Of a DNA stretch of 64,000 nt, positions 8,106-16,244 are shown piece after piece. Origin of the DNA: DASXHD01 sp036488725 (lineage in GTDB: Bacteria > Myxococcota_A > Polyangia > Polyangiales > Polyangiaceae); NCBI GenBank assembly GCA_036488725.1, contig DASXHD010000057.1:1-64000 (forward strand), written 5' to 3'. Under the pieces are notes generated by a model, which was not told the DNA's origin, did not search any database, and was given only the letters and a program-made list of their open reading frames with translations. Numbering within the stretch: position 1 is the first letter of the stretch; each line of letters starts with the position of its first letter. Both the position numbers and the translations under genes were made by a program.

Positions 8106-9500
8106 ATGCCGGACGAGAAACCGAAGAAGAATTGGCTCGCGCCGGAGACGAAGCGCCGGCGGCTCTTGGTCGCGCTCGGCATCTATCTCGTGGTCGTCGT
8201 CATCATGGCGATCGTCGCCGGGCCCCAGCGGCTCACGCAGCACACGCCTTACAACCACTACGCGCAGCTCGCCGACGCGTGGGCGCACGGCCACCAAGAT
8301 CTCTACAAAGGCCCCGCGCCTTACTCGCAGATGAACGACTTCGCGCGCTTCCCGCCGAATTCGCCGAACGCCAAGTGGTACATCTCGTTCCCGCCGTTCA
8401 CGGCGATGCTGATGTTCCCGTTCGTCGCGCTCGCCGGCAGCGCGGAGAATTTTCAGGACGGGCAGTTCATGATTTGGCTCTCGGGCGTCGCGCCCGCGGT
8501 GCTCTTTCTCGTGCTCGAGAAATTCCGGCGCAAGACCATCTCGTCGCGCAGCGAGCGCGAGAACATTTTCTTGTCGCTCCTCTACGCGTTCGGCACCGTC
8601 TACTTCTTCACCGCGGTCGAGGGCACGACTTGGTTCGCGCACCACATCGTCGCGTCCGCCCTCCTCTGCATCTATCTCCTCTTCGCGATCGACGCCGACA
8701 AGCCGTGGGTCTGCGGGCTGATGATGGGCTTCATGTTCCTCACGCGACCGCACGTGATTCTCGCGTCGCTCTTCTTCGGGCTCGAGGCGATACGTGTATC
8801 TTGCAACGAAGGGCTCGCGACCGAAGGCACGCTCGTGGAGCGCATCGAGCGCACGTGGGCGCGGGTCGACAAAGAGGCGCTCGCGAAGAAGCTCTTCGTC
8901 TTCGCGATCCCGCTCGCCGCGTGCATGGCGTTCTCGTCGTGGATGAACTTCGAAAAGTACGGGCGCCTGAGCCCGACGGCGTTCGGCCACGAGTACCTCA
9001 CGGTCGCGTGGCACGCGCGCATGCACCGCTGGGGAATCTTCGGCTACCACTACTTCCCGAAGAACCTCGGCGTCGTCTTCACGATTTTGCCGTTTTTGGC
9101 GCCGAAAGACGCGCCTCCGGGGAGCGCGCCGTTCCAGATCAACGAGCACGGTCTCGCGCTCTGGTTCGTGACGCCGATTTATTTCTATTTGCTCTGGCCG
9201 AAGAAGCGGAGCTTCTGGCACGACGCGGCCCTCCTCGCGGCGCTCGGTCCGGCGATGATGGACTTGCTCTACCAGAACAGCGGTTGGCGGCAGTTCAGCT
9301 ACCGCTTCTCGAACGACTACGCGCCGCTCCTCTTCATCGCCCTCGCCCTCGGCGCGCGCCCGCTCACGCGCACGTTCAAGACGCTGGCGGCCTGGGGCCT
9401 GGCGTGGAACCTCTTTGGCGCGATCACGTTCGACCACTCGAACTTCGATCGCTTCTACTTCCGCGACGCGTCGCAGCGGATTCTCTATCAAGAAGACTGA
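8106..9500 (+). CDS. Polytopic membrane protein, GT-C glycosyltransferase-like
   Basis: A 464-residue inner-membrane protein with about ten hydrophobic segments, the first at 20-40 (LGIYLVVVVIMAIVAG). The stretch HYAQLADAWAHGHQDLYKGP shortly after the first helix resembles the first periplasmic loop of PMT/GT39-type GT-C mannosyltransferases, which use polyprenyl-phosphate sugar donors. A later TRPHVILASLFFGLEAI segment also fits. The function as a sugar transferase is inference. It is the first of three genes reading right; the next begins three bases after its stop. Confidence 0.6.
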   Translation: MPDEKPKKNWLAPETKRRRLLVALGIYLVVVVIMAIVAGPQRLTQHTPYNHYAQLADAWAHGHQDLYKGPAPYSQMNDFARFPPNSPNAKWYISFPPFTAMLMFPFVALAGSAENFQDGQFMIWLSGVAPAVLFLVLEKFRRKTISSRSERENIFLSLLYAFGTVYFFTAVEGTTWFAHHIVASALLCIYLLFAIDADKPWVCGLMMGFMFLTRPHVILASLFFGLEAIRVSCNEGLATEGTLVERIERTWARVDKEALAKKLFVFAIPLAACMAFSSWMNFEKYGRLSPTAFGHEYLTVAWHARMHRWGIFGYHYFPKNLGVVFTILPFLAPKDAPPGSAPFQINEHGLALWFVTPIYFYLLWPKKRSFWHDAALLAALGPAMMDLLYQNSGWRQFSYRFSNDYAPLLFIALALGARPLTRTFKTLAAWGLAWNLFGAITFDHSNFDRFYFRDASQRILYQED

Positions 9501-9502
9501 CC

Positions 9503-10309
9503 ATGATCGCGAAGCACTTCAACGCCATCAGCTTCTGTCCGCGCGCGGCGTTCACGCTCGGCGATGCGACCGAGATGGTTTGTCACTGCATGATCGTCGA
9601 GACGAAGCATGGGCTCGTGCTCGTCGACACCGGGCTCTTCGCCGAGGCGGATTTTGCGACGATGCGCGCGCCCGGAGCGTTCCTCGCGTTCATGAGGCCG
9701 CCGCGCTCCAAGGACGCGACGGCGGCTCGTCAGCTCGAGCGGCTCGGCTATCGCGCGAGCGACGTTCGGCACGTCGTCTGCACGCACCTCGACGTGGACC
9801 ACGCGGGCGGCATCTCCGATTTTCCGAGCGCGAAGGTTCACGTGATGACGGCCGAGCGTGAAGCCGTTCGCGCGCGCCGCACGATGAACGAGCGCCGCCG
9901 CTACGTGCCTGCGCACTTCAGCGGCGACGTCGAATGGACGACGCACGACGCGGGCGGCGACACATGGAAGGGCTTCGCCGCCGTGCGCGCGCTCGCCGCG
10001 GACGAGCCGGACCTTCTGCTCGTGCCGCTCGAAGGGCACACGCGCGGACACGCGGCGGTCGGCGTTCGCACCGAGAGCGGCTGGCTCCTTCACTGCGGCG
10101 ACGCATACTTCCACCACGAAGAGATGACCGAAAAGAAACGCGCGCCGTTCGGGCTCGAGGTCTTCCAAAAGCTCATCGCCGTCGACGACGACGCGCGACG
10201 ACGCAATCAAGATCGTTTGCGCGAGCTCAAAGCGGGCCACGGCGACGTGCGGCTCTTCTGCGCGCACTCGAAGTACGAGCTCGACGCGCTCGAAGGAGAA
10301 CGGAAATGA
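9503..10309 (+). CDS. Metallo-beta-lactamase-fold hydrolase (lactonase-like)
   Basis: A 268-residue cytoplasmic hydrolase of the MBL superfamily. The metal-binding motif is THLDVDHAGG (the HxHxDH site with Leu-Asp in place of the second His, as written HLDVDH), followed by EGHTRGHAAVG and LLHCGDAYFHHEE supplying later His/Asp ligands. It resembles the AHL-lactonase-like branch, but the substrate cannot be read from sequence. It starts three bases after the membrane protein and overlaps the PEBP lipoprotein start by four bases (ATGA). Confidence 0.8.
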   Translation: MIAKHFNAISFCPRAAFTLGDATEMVCHCMIVETKHGLVLVDTGLFAEADFATMRAPGAFLAFMRPPRSKDATAARQLERLGYRASDVRHVVCTHLDVDHAGGISDFPSAKVHVMTAEREAVRARRTMNERRRYVPAHFSGDVEWTTHDAGGDTWKGFAAVRALAADEPDLLLVPLEGHTRGHAAVGVRTESGWLLHCGDAYFHHEEMTEKKRAPFGLEVFQKLIAVDDDARRRNQDRLRELKAGHGDVRLFCAHSKYELDALEGERK

Positions 10310-10854
10310 AGAAGCTCGTCCTGACGGCGCTCATCGCGACCTCGGCGCTCGCGTGCAAGACGGCGAGCGTCTCGCCTTCGCCGGTCCCCGGAACGACGCC
10401 GCAAGCGGTCGTCGTCACGTCGTCGGCGTTTCCGCAGGGCTCGGGGATCCCCGCGCTCAACACATGCGACGGCGCCGATCAGAGCCCGGATCTGTCGTGG
10501 ACGTCGGTGCCCGACTCGACGAAGTCGATCGCGATCGTCGTCGAGGATCCGGACGCGCCGCACGGGACCTTCACGCACTGGATCGTGTGGAACATCCTGC
10601 CGTCGACACGTTCGCTCGGCGGCGGCGGAAACGGCGGCCTCGCAGGCGGGATGTCGGGCACGAACGATTTCGATCACGTCGGCTACAGCGGCCCGTGCCC
10701 GCCCAAGGGCAGCCTGCATCACTATCACTTCCGCGTGTACGGCCTCGACACGACCGTCGCGCTCAAACAAGACGCCAAGCGCGCCGACCTCGACAAAGCG
10801 ATGGCCGGCCACGTGCTCGCGTCAGGCGAGCTCGTCGGCACGTTCCAGCATTAG
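10306..10854 (+). CDS. YbhB/YbcL-family (PEBP-like) lipoprotein
   Basis: A 182-residue phosphatidylethanolamine-binding-protein-like protein. The N-terminus MKKLVLTALIATSALACK is a lipoprotein signal with lipobox Cys17. The PEBP pocket motifs are DPDAPHGTFTHWIVWNI and GYSGPCPPKGSLHHYHFRVY. Bacterial members are Raf-kinase-inhibitor-like proteins of unclear role. An AAGGAG Shine-Dalgarno lies eight bases before ATG 10306, which supports this start over longer frames. It converges on the cyclophilin gene with overlapping stops (TTAG). Confidence 0.9.
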   Translation: MKKLVLTALIATSALACKTASVSPSPVPGTTPQAVVVTSSAFPQGSGIPALNTCDGADQSPDLSWTSVPDSTKSIAIVVEDPDAPHGTFTHWIVWNILPSTRSLGGGGNGGLAGGMSGTNDFDHVGYSGPCPPKGSLHHYHFRVYGLDTTVALKQDAKRADLDKAMAGHVLASGELVGTFQH

Positions 10855-11606
10855 GGCGCTCGCGTGATCGTCACCTTCTTGATGGTGACGGGCGAGACTG
10901 GACGATCCTGCGCTCCCGTGGGGACCCCGGCGATCATGTGGATCACCGACTCGGGCCCGCACTCGCCGAAAATCGTGTAGCCGCTGTCGAGGTGCGGCGC
11001 GGCGGCGTCGGTGATGAAGAACTGCGCGCCGTTGGTGTTCGGTCCGCGGTTCGCCATGCACAAGAGCCCCGCCTTGTCGTGGTGCGCGCACGGCCATTTT
11101 TCATCGGGGATGACGTAGCCGGGCTCGCCCGTTCCGTTGCCCGCTTGGTCGCCGCCCTGAATCATGAAGCCCTTGATGATGCGGTGGAACGTCGTGCCGT
11201 CGTACGCGGGCTTGCGCATCCACTGCTGTGATTTCGGATCTTTCCAAGGTCGCGTGCCGCGCGCGAGGCCGACGAAGTTCGCGACCGTGATCGGCGCCTT
11301 GTCGTCGAGCAGCGTGCACGTGAGCGTGCCGTGCGACGTTTCGATCGTCGCCTTGAGCTTTCCGGTCGGGGGCAGGCCCTGCGTCGCGTCGCTCAAGCTG
11401 AACTGACCGTGAATCGGATCGTCGGGCGAGACGGGGACCTGCGCGGGCTGCGCATTGCCGTCGCACGGGGTCGCCGATTGCGGCGGCGGCGCGAGGCCCG
11501 CCGATCCGACTTGCGTCTGCGTCTGCGGATCGGGGCGCGGCTCGGGCGCAGCTTCGGTGCGGCACGAAAGGACGAGGCACGCGAGCAAAAGAACGCGGCG
11601 TTTCAT
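10851..11606 (-). CDS. Cyclophilin-type peptidyl-prolyl isomerase lipoprotein
   Basis: A predicted periplasm-facing lipoprotein (MKRRVLLLACLVLSC, Cys14) followed by a Pro-rich linker and a cyclophilin domain over about residues 75-250. Hallmarks are HGTLTCTLLDDKAPITVANF, the catalytic-Arg motif FHRIIKGFMIQGGD and GPNTNGAQFFITDA. It would catalyse prolyl cis-trans isomerisation in secreted proteins. An ATG four codons upstream is possible, but the lipoprotein signal is cleaner from 11606. It precedes no obvious operon partner; the DUF192 lipoprotein lies upstream on the same strand. Confidence 0.9.
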   Translation of the reverse strand: MKRRVLLLACLVLSCRTEAAPEPRPDPQTQTQVGSAGLAPPPQSATPCDGNAQPAQVPVSPDDPIHGQFSLSDATQGLPPTGKLKATIETSHGTLTCTLLDDKAPITVANFVGLARGTRPWKDPKSQQWMRKPAYDGTTFHRIIKGFMIQGGDQAGNGTGEPGYVIPDEKWPCAHHDKAGLLCMANRGPNTNGAQFFITDAAAPHLDSGYTIFGECGPESVIHMIAGVPTGAQDRPVSPVTIKKVTITRAP

Positions 11607-11633
11607 GCCGCGCAGCATTAGCAGATTTCTTTC

Positions 11634-12227
11634 TCAGGTCGGAACGACGACGTGCTGGCCGGGCTGGACGTGATGACGGCGCGACCAGCCGGCGTTCACC
11701 TCGAGCACGAAGCGCGAAGGACAGTCGACCTGGCGCGCGCCGTCGTCGAGCACCGGCGCGCTCTCGACGATGCCGACGATCGTGCCGTCGTCGTCGATGA
11801 AGATCATGTCGAGCGGGATACATGTATTATGCATCCAAAACGTCTGGACGCGCCGCTCGTCGAGGAAGAAGAACATGCCCTCGTCCTCGCCCATCTCTTT
11901 GCGGAACATGAGGCCGCGCTCGTTCTCGGCGTCGCTCCGGGCGAGCTCGGCGTCGACCGAAGCGCCGGCATCGGGAAACGTCACACGCGCGCGCGCGAGC
12001 TTGAAGCGACCTTGCGAATCGACCGGGCAGCGCGCGCCCGCGGCCGGCGGAACGGCCGGTGCGGCGCCGGCGAGCGGGACCACGCACTTCGGCGGCGGAG
12101 CTGCGGTCGCGCTCGTCGTGCTGACGGGCGCCGTCGGCGTGGCGGCTGCGACGTGAACCGGATCGGGCCGCGGCTCTTCGGGCGCGTGGTTGCACGCGAT
12201 CACGAAGGCACAAAAGAAAAGTGGCAT
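11634..12227 (-). CDS. DUF192 family lipoprotein
   Basis: A 197-residue lipoprotein with a short signal (MPLFFCAFVIAC, Cys12), an Ala/Pro-rich linker and a DUF192 (COG1430) domain from about residue 85: ARSDAENERGLMFRKEMGED, GMFFFLDERRVQTFWMHNTC, PLDMIFIDDDGTIVGI and RFVLEVNAGWSRRHHVQPG. The family has a compact beta fold of unknown function. Longer frames exist, but they would bury the lipobox. It ends 28 bases before the cyclophilin start, so the two could be co-transcribed. Confidence 0.85.
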   Translation of the reverse strand: MPLFFCAFVIACNHAPEEPRPDPVHVAAATPTAPVSTTSATAAPPPKCVVPLAGAAPAVPPAAGARCPVDSQGRFKLARARVTFPDAGASVDAELARSDAENERGLMFRKEMGEDEGMFFFLDERRVQTFWMHNTCIPLDMIFIDDDGTIVGIVESAPVLDDGARQVDCPSRFVLEVNAGWSRRHHVQPGQHVVVPT

Positions 12228-12322
12228 CGCGCAGTGGCCCGGGGGGGAGAGCCGTCCTGCACGATGCCTACGAACAGTCATTAGCGAGGAGCGTGCCAAC
12301 GAAAATCTCGTGTTTTCCGCGT

Positions 12323-12332
12323 AAAGCGCTTT
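12323..12332. promoter_or_regulatory. Candidate LacI-type operator half-symmetric site AAAGCGCTTT
   Basis: A perfect 10-bp palindrome with a central CG, as in many LacI/GalR-family operators, lies in an AT-richer stretch about 100 bases upstream of the DUF192 lipoprotein. No such regulator is encoded in the window, so a function is only suggested by form. Confidence 0.2.
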
Positions 12333-12365
12333 CATTTCTGCAAGGTCAGTGCAGCGGCGATTTTC

Positions 12366-12377
12366 ATTTTCGAAAAT
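12366..12377. terminator. AT-rich palindrome just downstream of the HMG-CoA lyase gene
   Basis: ATTTTCGAAAAT is a perfect 12-bp palindrome located seven bases beyond the stop of the lyase gene (minus strand). The AT-rich arms stand out from the GC-rich background. It could act as a weak terminator or a protein site; it has no GC-rich stem, so an intrinsic terminator is doubtful. Confidence 0.25.
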
Positions 12378-12383
12378 TCGGGC

Positions 12384-13304
12384 TCACGCTCGAAGGCTGC
12401 GGACGCCGGCTTGATGAACTTTTCCCGGAAGCGGACGGCCGACGATGCTCTCGGCGGCTCGGCCGGCCTCGACCAGACGCTCGAGGTCGATGCCCGTCGC
12501 GATGCCCATGCCGTGAAGCATGTACACCAAATCTTCGGTCGCGACGTTGCCTGCCGCTCCGGGCGCGTACGGGCAGCCGCCGAGGCCGCCGACCGACGAA
12601 TCGAAGTCGCGAATGCCGAGGTCGAGCCCGGCGAGGATGTTCGCGAGCGCGGTGCCGCGGGTGTCGTGCATGTGGAGCGCGAGGGCCTCGCGCGGGATTT
12701 CGGCGAGCATCATCGAGACGATTTTCTGCGTCTGGAGCGGCGTGCCGACGCCGATCGTGTCGCCGAGGGAGATTTGGTAGCAGCCCATCGCGAGGAGCTT
12801 TTGCGCGATCGCGAGCGCTTTTTTCGGGTCGACGGCGCCTTCGTAGGGGCAGCCCCAGACCGTGGAGACGTAGCCCCGGACGCGCATGCCCGCGGCGCGC
12901 GCGGGGCCGATCGTGTGCTCGAACGCGGTGAGGGTCTCGGCGATCGACTTGTTCACGTTCTTTTGGTTGTGGGTCTCGCTGGCGCTGAGAAAAACGGCGA
13001 TTTCGCTCATTCCGGCGGCTTTGGCGCGCTCGAGGCCGCGGGCGTTCGGGACGAGCGCCGAGTAGGCGATGGCGCGTCCGGCCGCGATGCGGGTCAGCGC
13101 GCGCGCGACGTCGTCGGCGTCGGCGAGCTGCGGGATCCACTTGGGCGAGACGAAGCTCGTCGCCTCGATTCGCCGCAGGCCGGCGGCCGTGAGCGCCTCG
13201 ATCAACCGGAGCTTTTCGCCGAGCGGCACCGTGGCTTTTTCGTTCTGCAGGCCGTCGCGGGGCGAGACTTCGTAGACGCTGACTTCCGGAGGTACTTGCA
13301 GCAT
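12384..13304 (-). CDS. Hydroxymethylglutaryl-CoA lyase
   Basis: Cleaves HMG-CoA to acetoacetate and acetyl-CoA in leucine degradation; in myxobacteria HMG-CoA also feeds isoprenoids and branched fatty acids. The 306-residue TIM barrel shows EVSPRDGLQNE near the start, LSASETHNQKNVNKS, the metal site HMHDTRGTALAN and the signature-loop cysteine in GGLGGCPYAPGAAGN. ATG 13304 gives the expected length. Its start codon overlaps the first possible start of the divergent gene, so any promoter must lie inside one of the coding regions. mvaB/hmgL-type by similarity. Confidence 0.93.
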   Translation of the reverse strand: MLQVPPEVSVYEVSPRDGLQNEKATVPLGEKLRLIEALTAAGLRRIEATSFVSPKWIPQLADADDVARALTRIAAGRAIAYSALVPNARGLERAKAAGMSEIAVFLSASETHNQKNVNKSIAETLTAFEHTIGPARAAGMRVRGYVSTVWGCPYEGAVDPKKALAIAQKLLAMGCYQISLGDTIGVGTPLQTQKIVSMMLAEIPREALALHMHDTRGTALANILAGLDLGIRDFDSSVGGLGGCPYAPGAAGNVATEDLVYMLHGMGIATGIDLERLVEAGRAAESIVGRPLPGKVHQAGVRSLRA

Positions 13305-13332
13305 GGGACTCCATGTTATCGTCGAGGTCGAC

Positions 13333-14082
13333 ATGCGGCACGGGGCAAAAAACGGGGACGACCAAGAGCTTCCGCCGTCGAGCCTGCGCGGCCGGCTGTG
13401 CGAGGTGTTCTTTTCGGCGCTTCTCGGCGAGATGATCGACCCGCTGATGCGGCGACTCGGCGACAAGGCCGAGCTCGACGACCCGATCTTCGGGAGAGTG
13501 GCGGGCATGGACCCGCTGCGCGAGCGGCTCATCGAGTGGACGCGTTTTCTGGCCGAGCGCGACGCGCGCTACGACCGGACGATCACCGTGGTCGGCGCCG
13601 ACCGCGACGTGACCGAGGGGACGCTCGAGCTGCGCGATCACGAGCAGCATCGCTCGCTGCCGATCGCGCTCTTGATGGAGCGGCGGCGCGAGCGCGAGGT
13701 CGCGCTGCGTGTCTTTTGCGCGGCGAGCGCGCTCGGTGTCGAGGCGCGCGGTCCGAGCGCGAGCGCGACGCCGGTCGGCGCGGTGCCCTCTTTTGCGGCC
13801 GATTTGCTCGTGGCCGTCGCGAAGCGTGACGCGGCCGCGGCGACGGCCTGCTTCGAGCAGGAGAGCATCGGCATTCGCGACGCGCTCGGCGGCGAACATC
13901 CGCGCGAAGCGACGACGCGCGTCCTCACGCGCGCGATGACGGCGACCGGCGTGGCCGACAACGGTCAGACTTGCGCGCTCGAAGTGACGTTCGAAGGCGG
14001 CGGCTCGCGGCTCGGGCTGCTCGTGCTTCAGCGGGGGGACAGCGGGCTCGCTCGCTCGCTGCGCGTCTATTCGGAGATCTGA
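13333..14082 (+). CDS. Hypothetical protein, possibly NTF2/SnoaL-like
   Basis: A 249-residue soluble acidic protein without signal peptide. Around residues 35-110 the pattern PLRERLIEWTRFLAERDARY, VVGADRDVTEGTLELRD could be an NTF2-like cone, and a second similar unit may follow (AVAKRDAAAATACFEQESIG to LEVTFEGGGSRLGLLVLQRG). This assignment is weak. I start it at ATG 13333; an ATG at 13303 would overlap the divergent lyase start codon. The next gene begins two bases after its stop, so they are likely co-transcribed. Confidence 0.55.
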   Translation: MRHGAKNGDDQELPPSSLRGRLCEVFFSALLGEMIDPLMRRLGDKAELDDPIFGRVAGMDPLRERLIEWTRFLAERDARYDRTITVVGADRDVTEGTLELRDHEQHRSLPIALLMERRREREVALRVFCAASALGVEARGPSASATPVGAVPSFAADLLVAVAKRDAAAATACFEQESIGIRDALGGEHPREATTRVLTRAMTATGVADNGQTCALEVTFEGGGSRLGLLVLQRGDSGLARSLRVYSEI

Positions 14083-14084
14083 AC

Positions 14085-15059
14085 ATGGGCTCGAAAAACG
14101 TCTTGGCTTGGCTCGCGACGGCGGCGGGCGCACTCGTGGTCGCGTGCTCCTCGGTGAGCCCGACGGAGGCTTGCACCGATCTGTCGACCGCCATCTGCAA
14201 CAAGGCCGCCGAGTGCGCGCCGGGCGCGTTCGACGAAGTCTACGGCGACGCAGCGACGTGCACGTCGCGCGCGATCGCGTCGTGCGAGCAAGCGCTCGCA
14301 TTGAAAGACACCGCCGACACGCCCGACTTCGCCGAAAAATGCGCGCAGTCGTACGCCACGCTGAGCTGCGGCGAGGCGGGCGACAACGATCCGCCGGCGG
14401 CGTGCAAGCGCACGACCTTCGGCAAAGTCGCCGACGGGAGCGCATGCGGCACGGCCGGCCAGTGCGCGAGCGGCGATTGCCAAGTCGACGGCACGACCGG
14501 CTGCGGAAAATGCATCGAGCCGGTCGCGAGCGGACAAGCGTGTCAGTCGAACGGCGACTGTCAGAGCGGGCTCGTGTGCGCGGCGGCGTCGCAATCGGGC
14601 GCGGTCTGCATCGCACCGGTCGGCGCCGGCGCGACGTGCTCGACCGCGCTGCCGATCATTCCGTGCCAAGAAGGTTTGATCTGCGACGGCACAAAATGCC
14701 AAACGCCGCTCGCCGCCGGCTCGGCGTGCGACCCGACCAAGTCGCTCTGCGACGGCGTCGGCGGTTACTGGTGCACGCCGAAAGGCACGCGCTGCGTCGC
14801 CGTGAAATTCGCGGGGCCGAACCAAACGTGCGGCTACGACGCGACGACCGGCGACCTCACCGCGTGCAGCGGCGGCGGCGCCGGCGGCGGCCTCCTCGGC
14901 GCGTGCATGAACATCGACAAGACGACCGGCAAAGGCACGTGCGCGGCGCCCGCCGCGGACAACGCCGCGTGCGATCCCGCGGCCGGCCCCTTCTGCACGC
15001 CGCCCGCACTCTGCTTGAACAAAGTCTGCACGATCGTCGACCCCGCGACTTGCGAGTGA
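14085..15059 (+). CDS. Cysteine-rich lipoprotein
   Basis: A 324-residue secreted protein with lipobox Cys21 (LATAAGALVVAC). After an N-terminal Cys-rich segment (STAICNKAAECAPG), four to five repeats of the form DGSACGTAGQCASGDC / SGQACQSNGDCQSGLVC follow, the short disulfide-knot repeats typical of myxobacterial surface lipoproteins. Thus it probably sits on the outer membrane as a disulfide-rich rod. Function is unknown. Its stop directly abuts the stop of the convergent monooxygenase. Confidence 0.8.
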   Translation: MGSKNVLAWLATAAGALVVACSSVSPTEACTDLSTAICNKAAECAPGAFDEVYGDAATCTSRAIASCEQALALKDTADTPDFAEKCAQSYATLSCGEAGDNDPPAACKRTTFGKVADGSACGTAGQCASGDCQVDGTTGCGKCIEPVASGQACQSNGDCQSGLVCAAASQSGAVCIAPVGAGATCSTALPIIPCQEGLICDGTKCQTPLAAGSACDPTKSLCDGVGGYWCTPKGTRCVAVKFAGPNQTCGYDATTGDLTACSGGGAGGGLLGACMNIDKTTGKGTCAAPAADNAACDPAAGPFCTPPALCLNKVCTIVDPATCE

Positions 15060-16244
15060 TCAGCGCGGCATGCGCGTTTCGCGCGCGCCCCAGAGCCAAC
15101 CGGTTTTGGTGCCGGACATCGCGCGGATCATTTCGCGGCGCACGAACGGCAAACGCGTCGCGAGCGGCGTGAGGAGATCGCGCGCGAGGGCGAGCGGCTC
15201 GAGATCGCTTTGGAAGAGCGGCGTCAGCGCGCGCGTCGCGAGCTGATAGAACGCGAGGTGGTCGCGGCGCGCGCGCGTGTAGTCGGCGAGCGCGTCGGCG
15301 AGCGGTCGCGCTGGCACGAGCGCGTCGGCGAGCGCGGCTGCGTCGCACAGCGCGAGGTTGCAGCCCTGACCGAGCTGAGGGCTCGTCGCGTGCGCCGCGT
15401 CGCCGAGGACGACGACGTGCGAGCCACGGACGAACGCGTGCCAGCGCGGCATCGTCACGTCGTAGTACGACGCGAAGGTGAGCTGATCGAACGTCTTGAT
15501 TTGATCGACGAGCTCTTGCGCGGCGGGCGCGACGCGGAGCGTTTCTTTCTTCCACGCGCCCAGCCCCTCGGCGATCACGGGATCGCGCCGAGCGGCGGCG
15601 ACGCTGAAAAATAGGCTCGCGATGCCGTGGCCGGTCGGGAGAACGCCGACCATTCGCCCCGTCCCATCGAGGAACTGCACGAGCTCGCGCGACGCCCGAC
15701 GCGACTCGCCGATGAACCAAAGCGCGCCCCACGCATACGGACGAACGCTCTTGGTGAGCCCAAAGAGCGCGTCGCGCACGCGCGACCGCGCGCCGTCGCA
15801 AACGATGACCAGATCGAACGGGCCATGTTCGCCGCCGCGGGCGTCGGTCACGCATCGGTCGCGAAGCCCGGTGACCTCGACGCCGAGCCGCAGCGCGACG
15901 CCGCTCGCGAGCACCGCGTCGAAGAGCGTCTCGAAGAGGACGCCGCGATGAAGCCCGACGCCGAACAAATCGGAATCGAGATCGTCGTAGCGAAGATCGA
16001 GCACGCGTCTTCCCGAGGTCGTGTGCGCGACGAGCGCGTCGACGCGCGAGCCGCGCGCGAGGATCGGCGCAGCGCACCCGAGGCGCTCGAGCACGAGAAG
16101 CCCCGACGGCTGCATCATGATTCCCGCGCCGGCCGGCCCCGGCGACGCCACACGTTCGAAGAGCGTTACCGCGTGTCCGGCGCGCGCGAGAAAGAGCGCG
16201 CTCGCCGCGCCCGCCGTCCCGAGCCCGACGATCGCGACGCGCAC
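15060..16244 (-). CDS. FAD-dependent aromatic-ring-type monooxygenase
   Basis: A 394-residue flavoprotein of the p-hydroxybenzoate hydroxylase fold. FAD motifs are VAIVGLGTAGAASALFLARA (dinucleotide fold), LVIVCDGARSRVRDAL (DG motif) and VVLGDAAHATSPQLGQGCN (GD motif). The substrate is unknown. The start GTG 16244 overlaps the purF stop by one base (TAGTG), making it the last gene of a coupled series. Why a monooxygenase follows purF is not evident. Confidence 0.85.
   Translation of the reverse strand: MRVAIVGLGTAGAASALFLARAGHAVTLFERVASPGPAGAGIMMQPSGLLVLERLGCAAPILARGSRVDALVAHTTSGRRVLDLRYDDLDSDLFGVGLHRGVLFETLFDAVLASGVALRLGVEVTGLRDRCVTDARGGEHGPFDLVIVCDGARSRVRDALFGLTKSVRPYAWGALWFIGESRRASRELVQFLDGTGRMVGVLPTGHGIASLFFSVAAARRDPVIAEGLGAWKKETLRVAPAAQELVDQIKTFDQLTFASYYDVTMPRWHAFVRGSHVVVLGDAAHATSPQLGQGCNLALCDAAALADALVPARPLADALADYTRARRDHLAFYQLATRALTPLFQSDLEPLALARDLLTPLATRLPFVRREMIRAMSGTKTGWLWGARETRMPR

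Noticed and set aside
9503..10309. AHL lactonase as a specific assignment
   Set aside because: The MBL fold is clear but the motif differs from classic lactonases and the substrate cannot be told from sequence.
12411..13829. Long plus-strand open frame across the HMG-CoA lyase gene
   Set aside because: It reads the complement of a well-supported enzyme gene and shows no motif.
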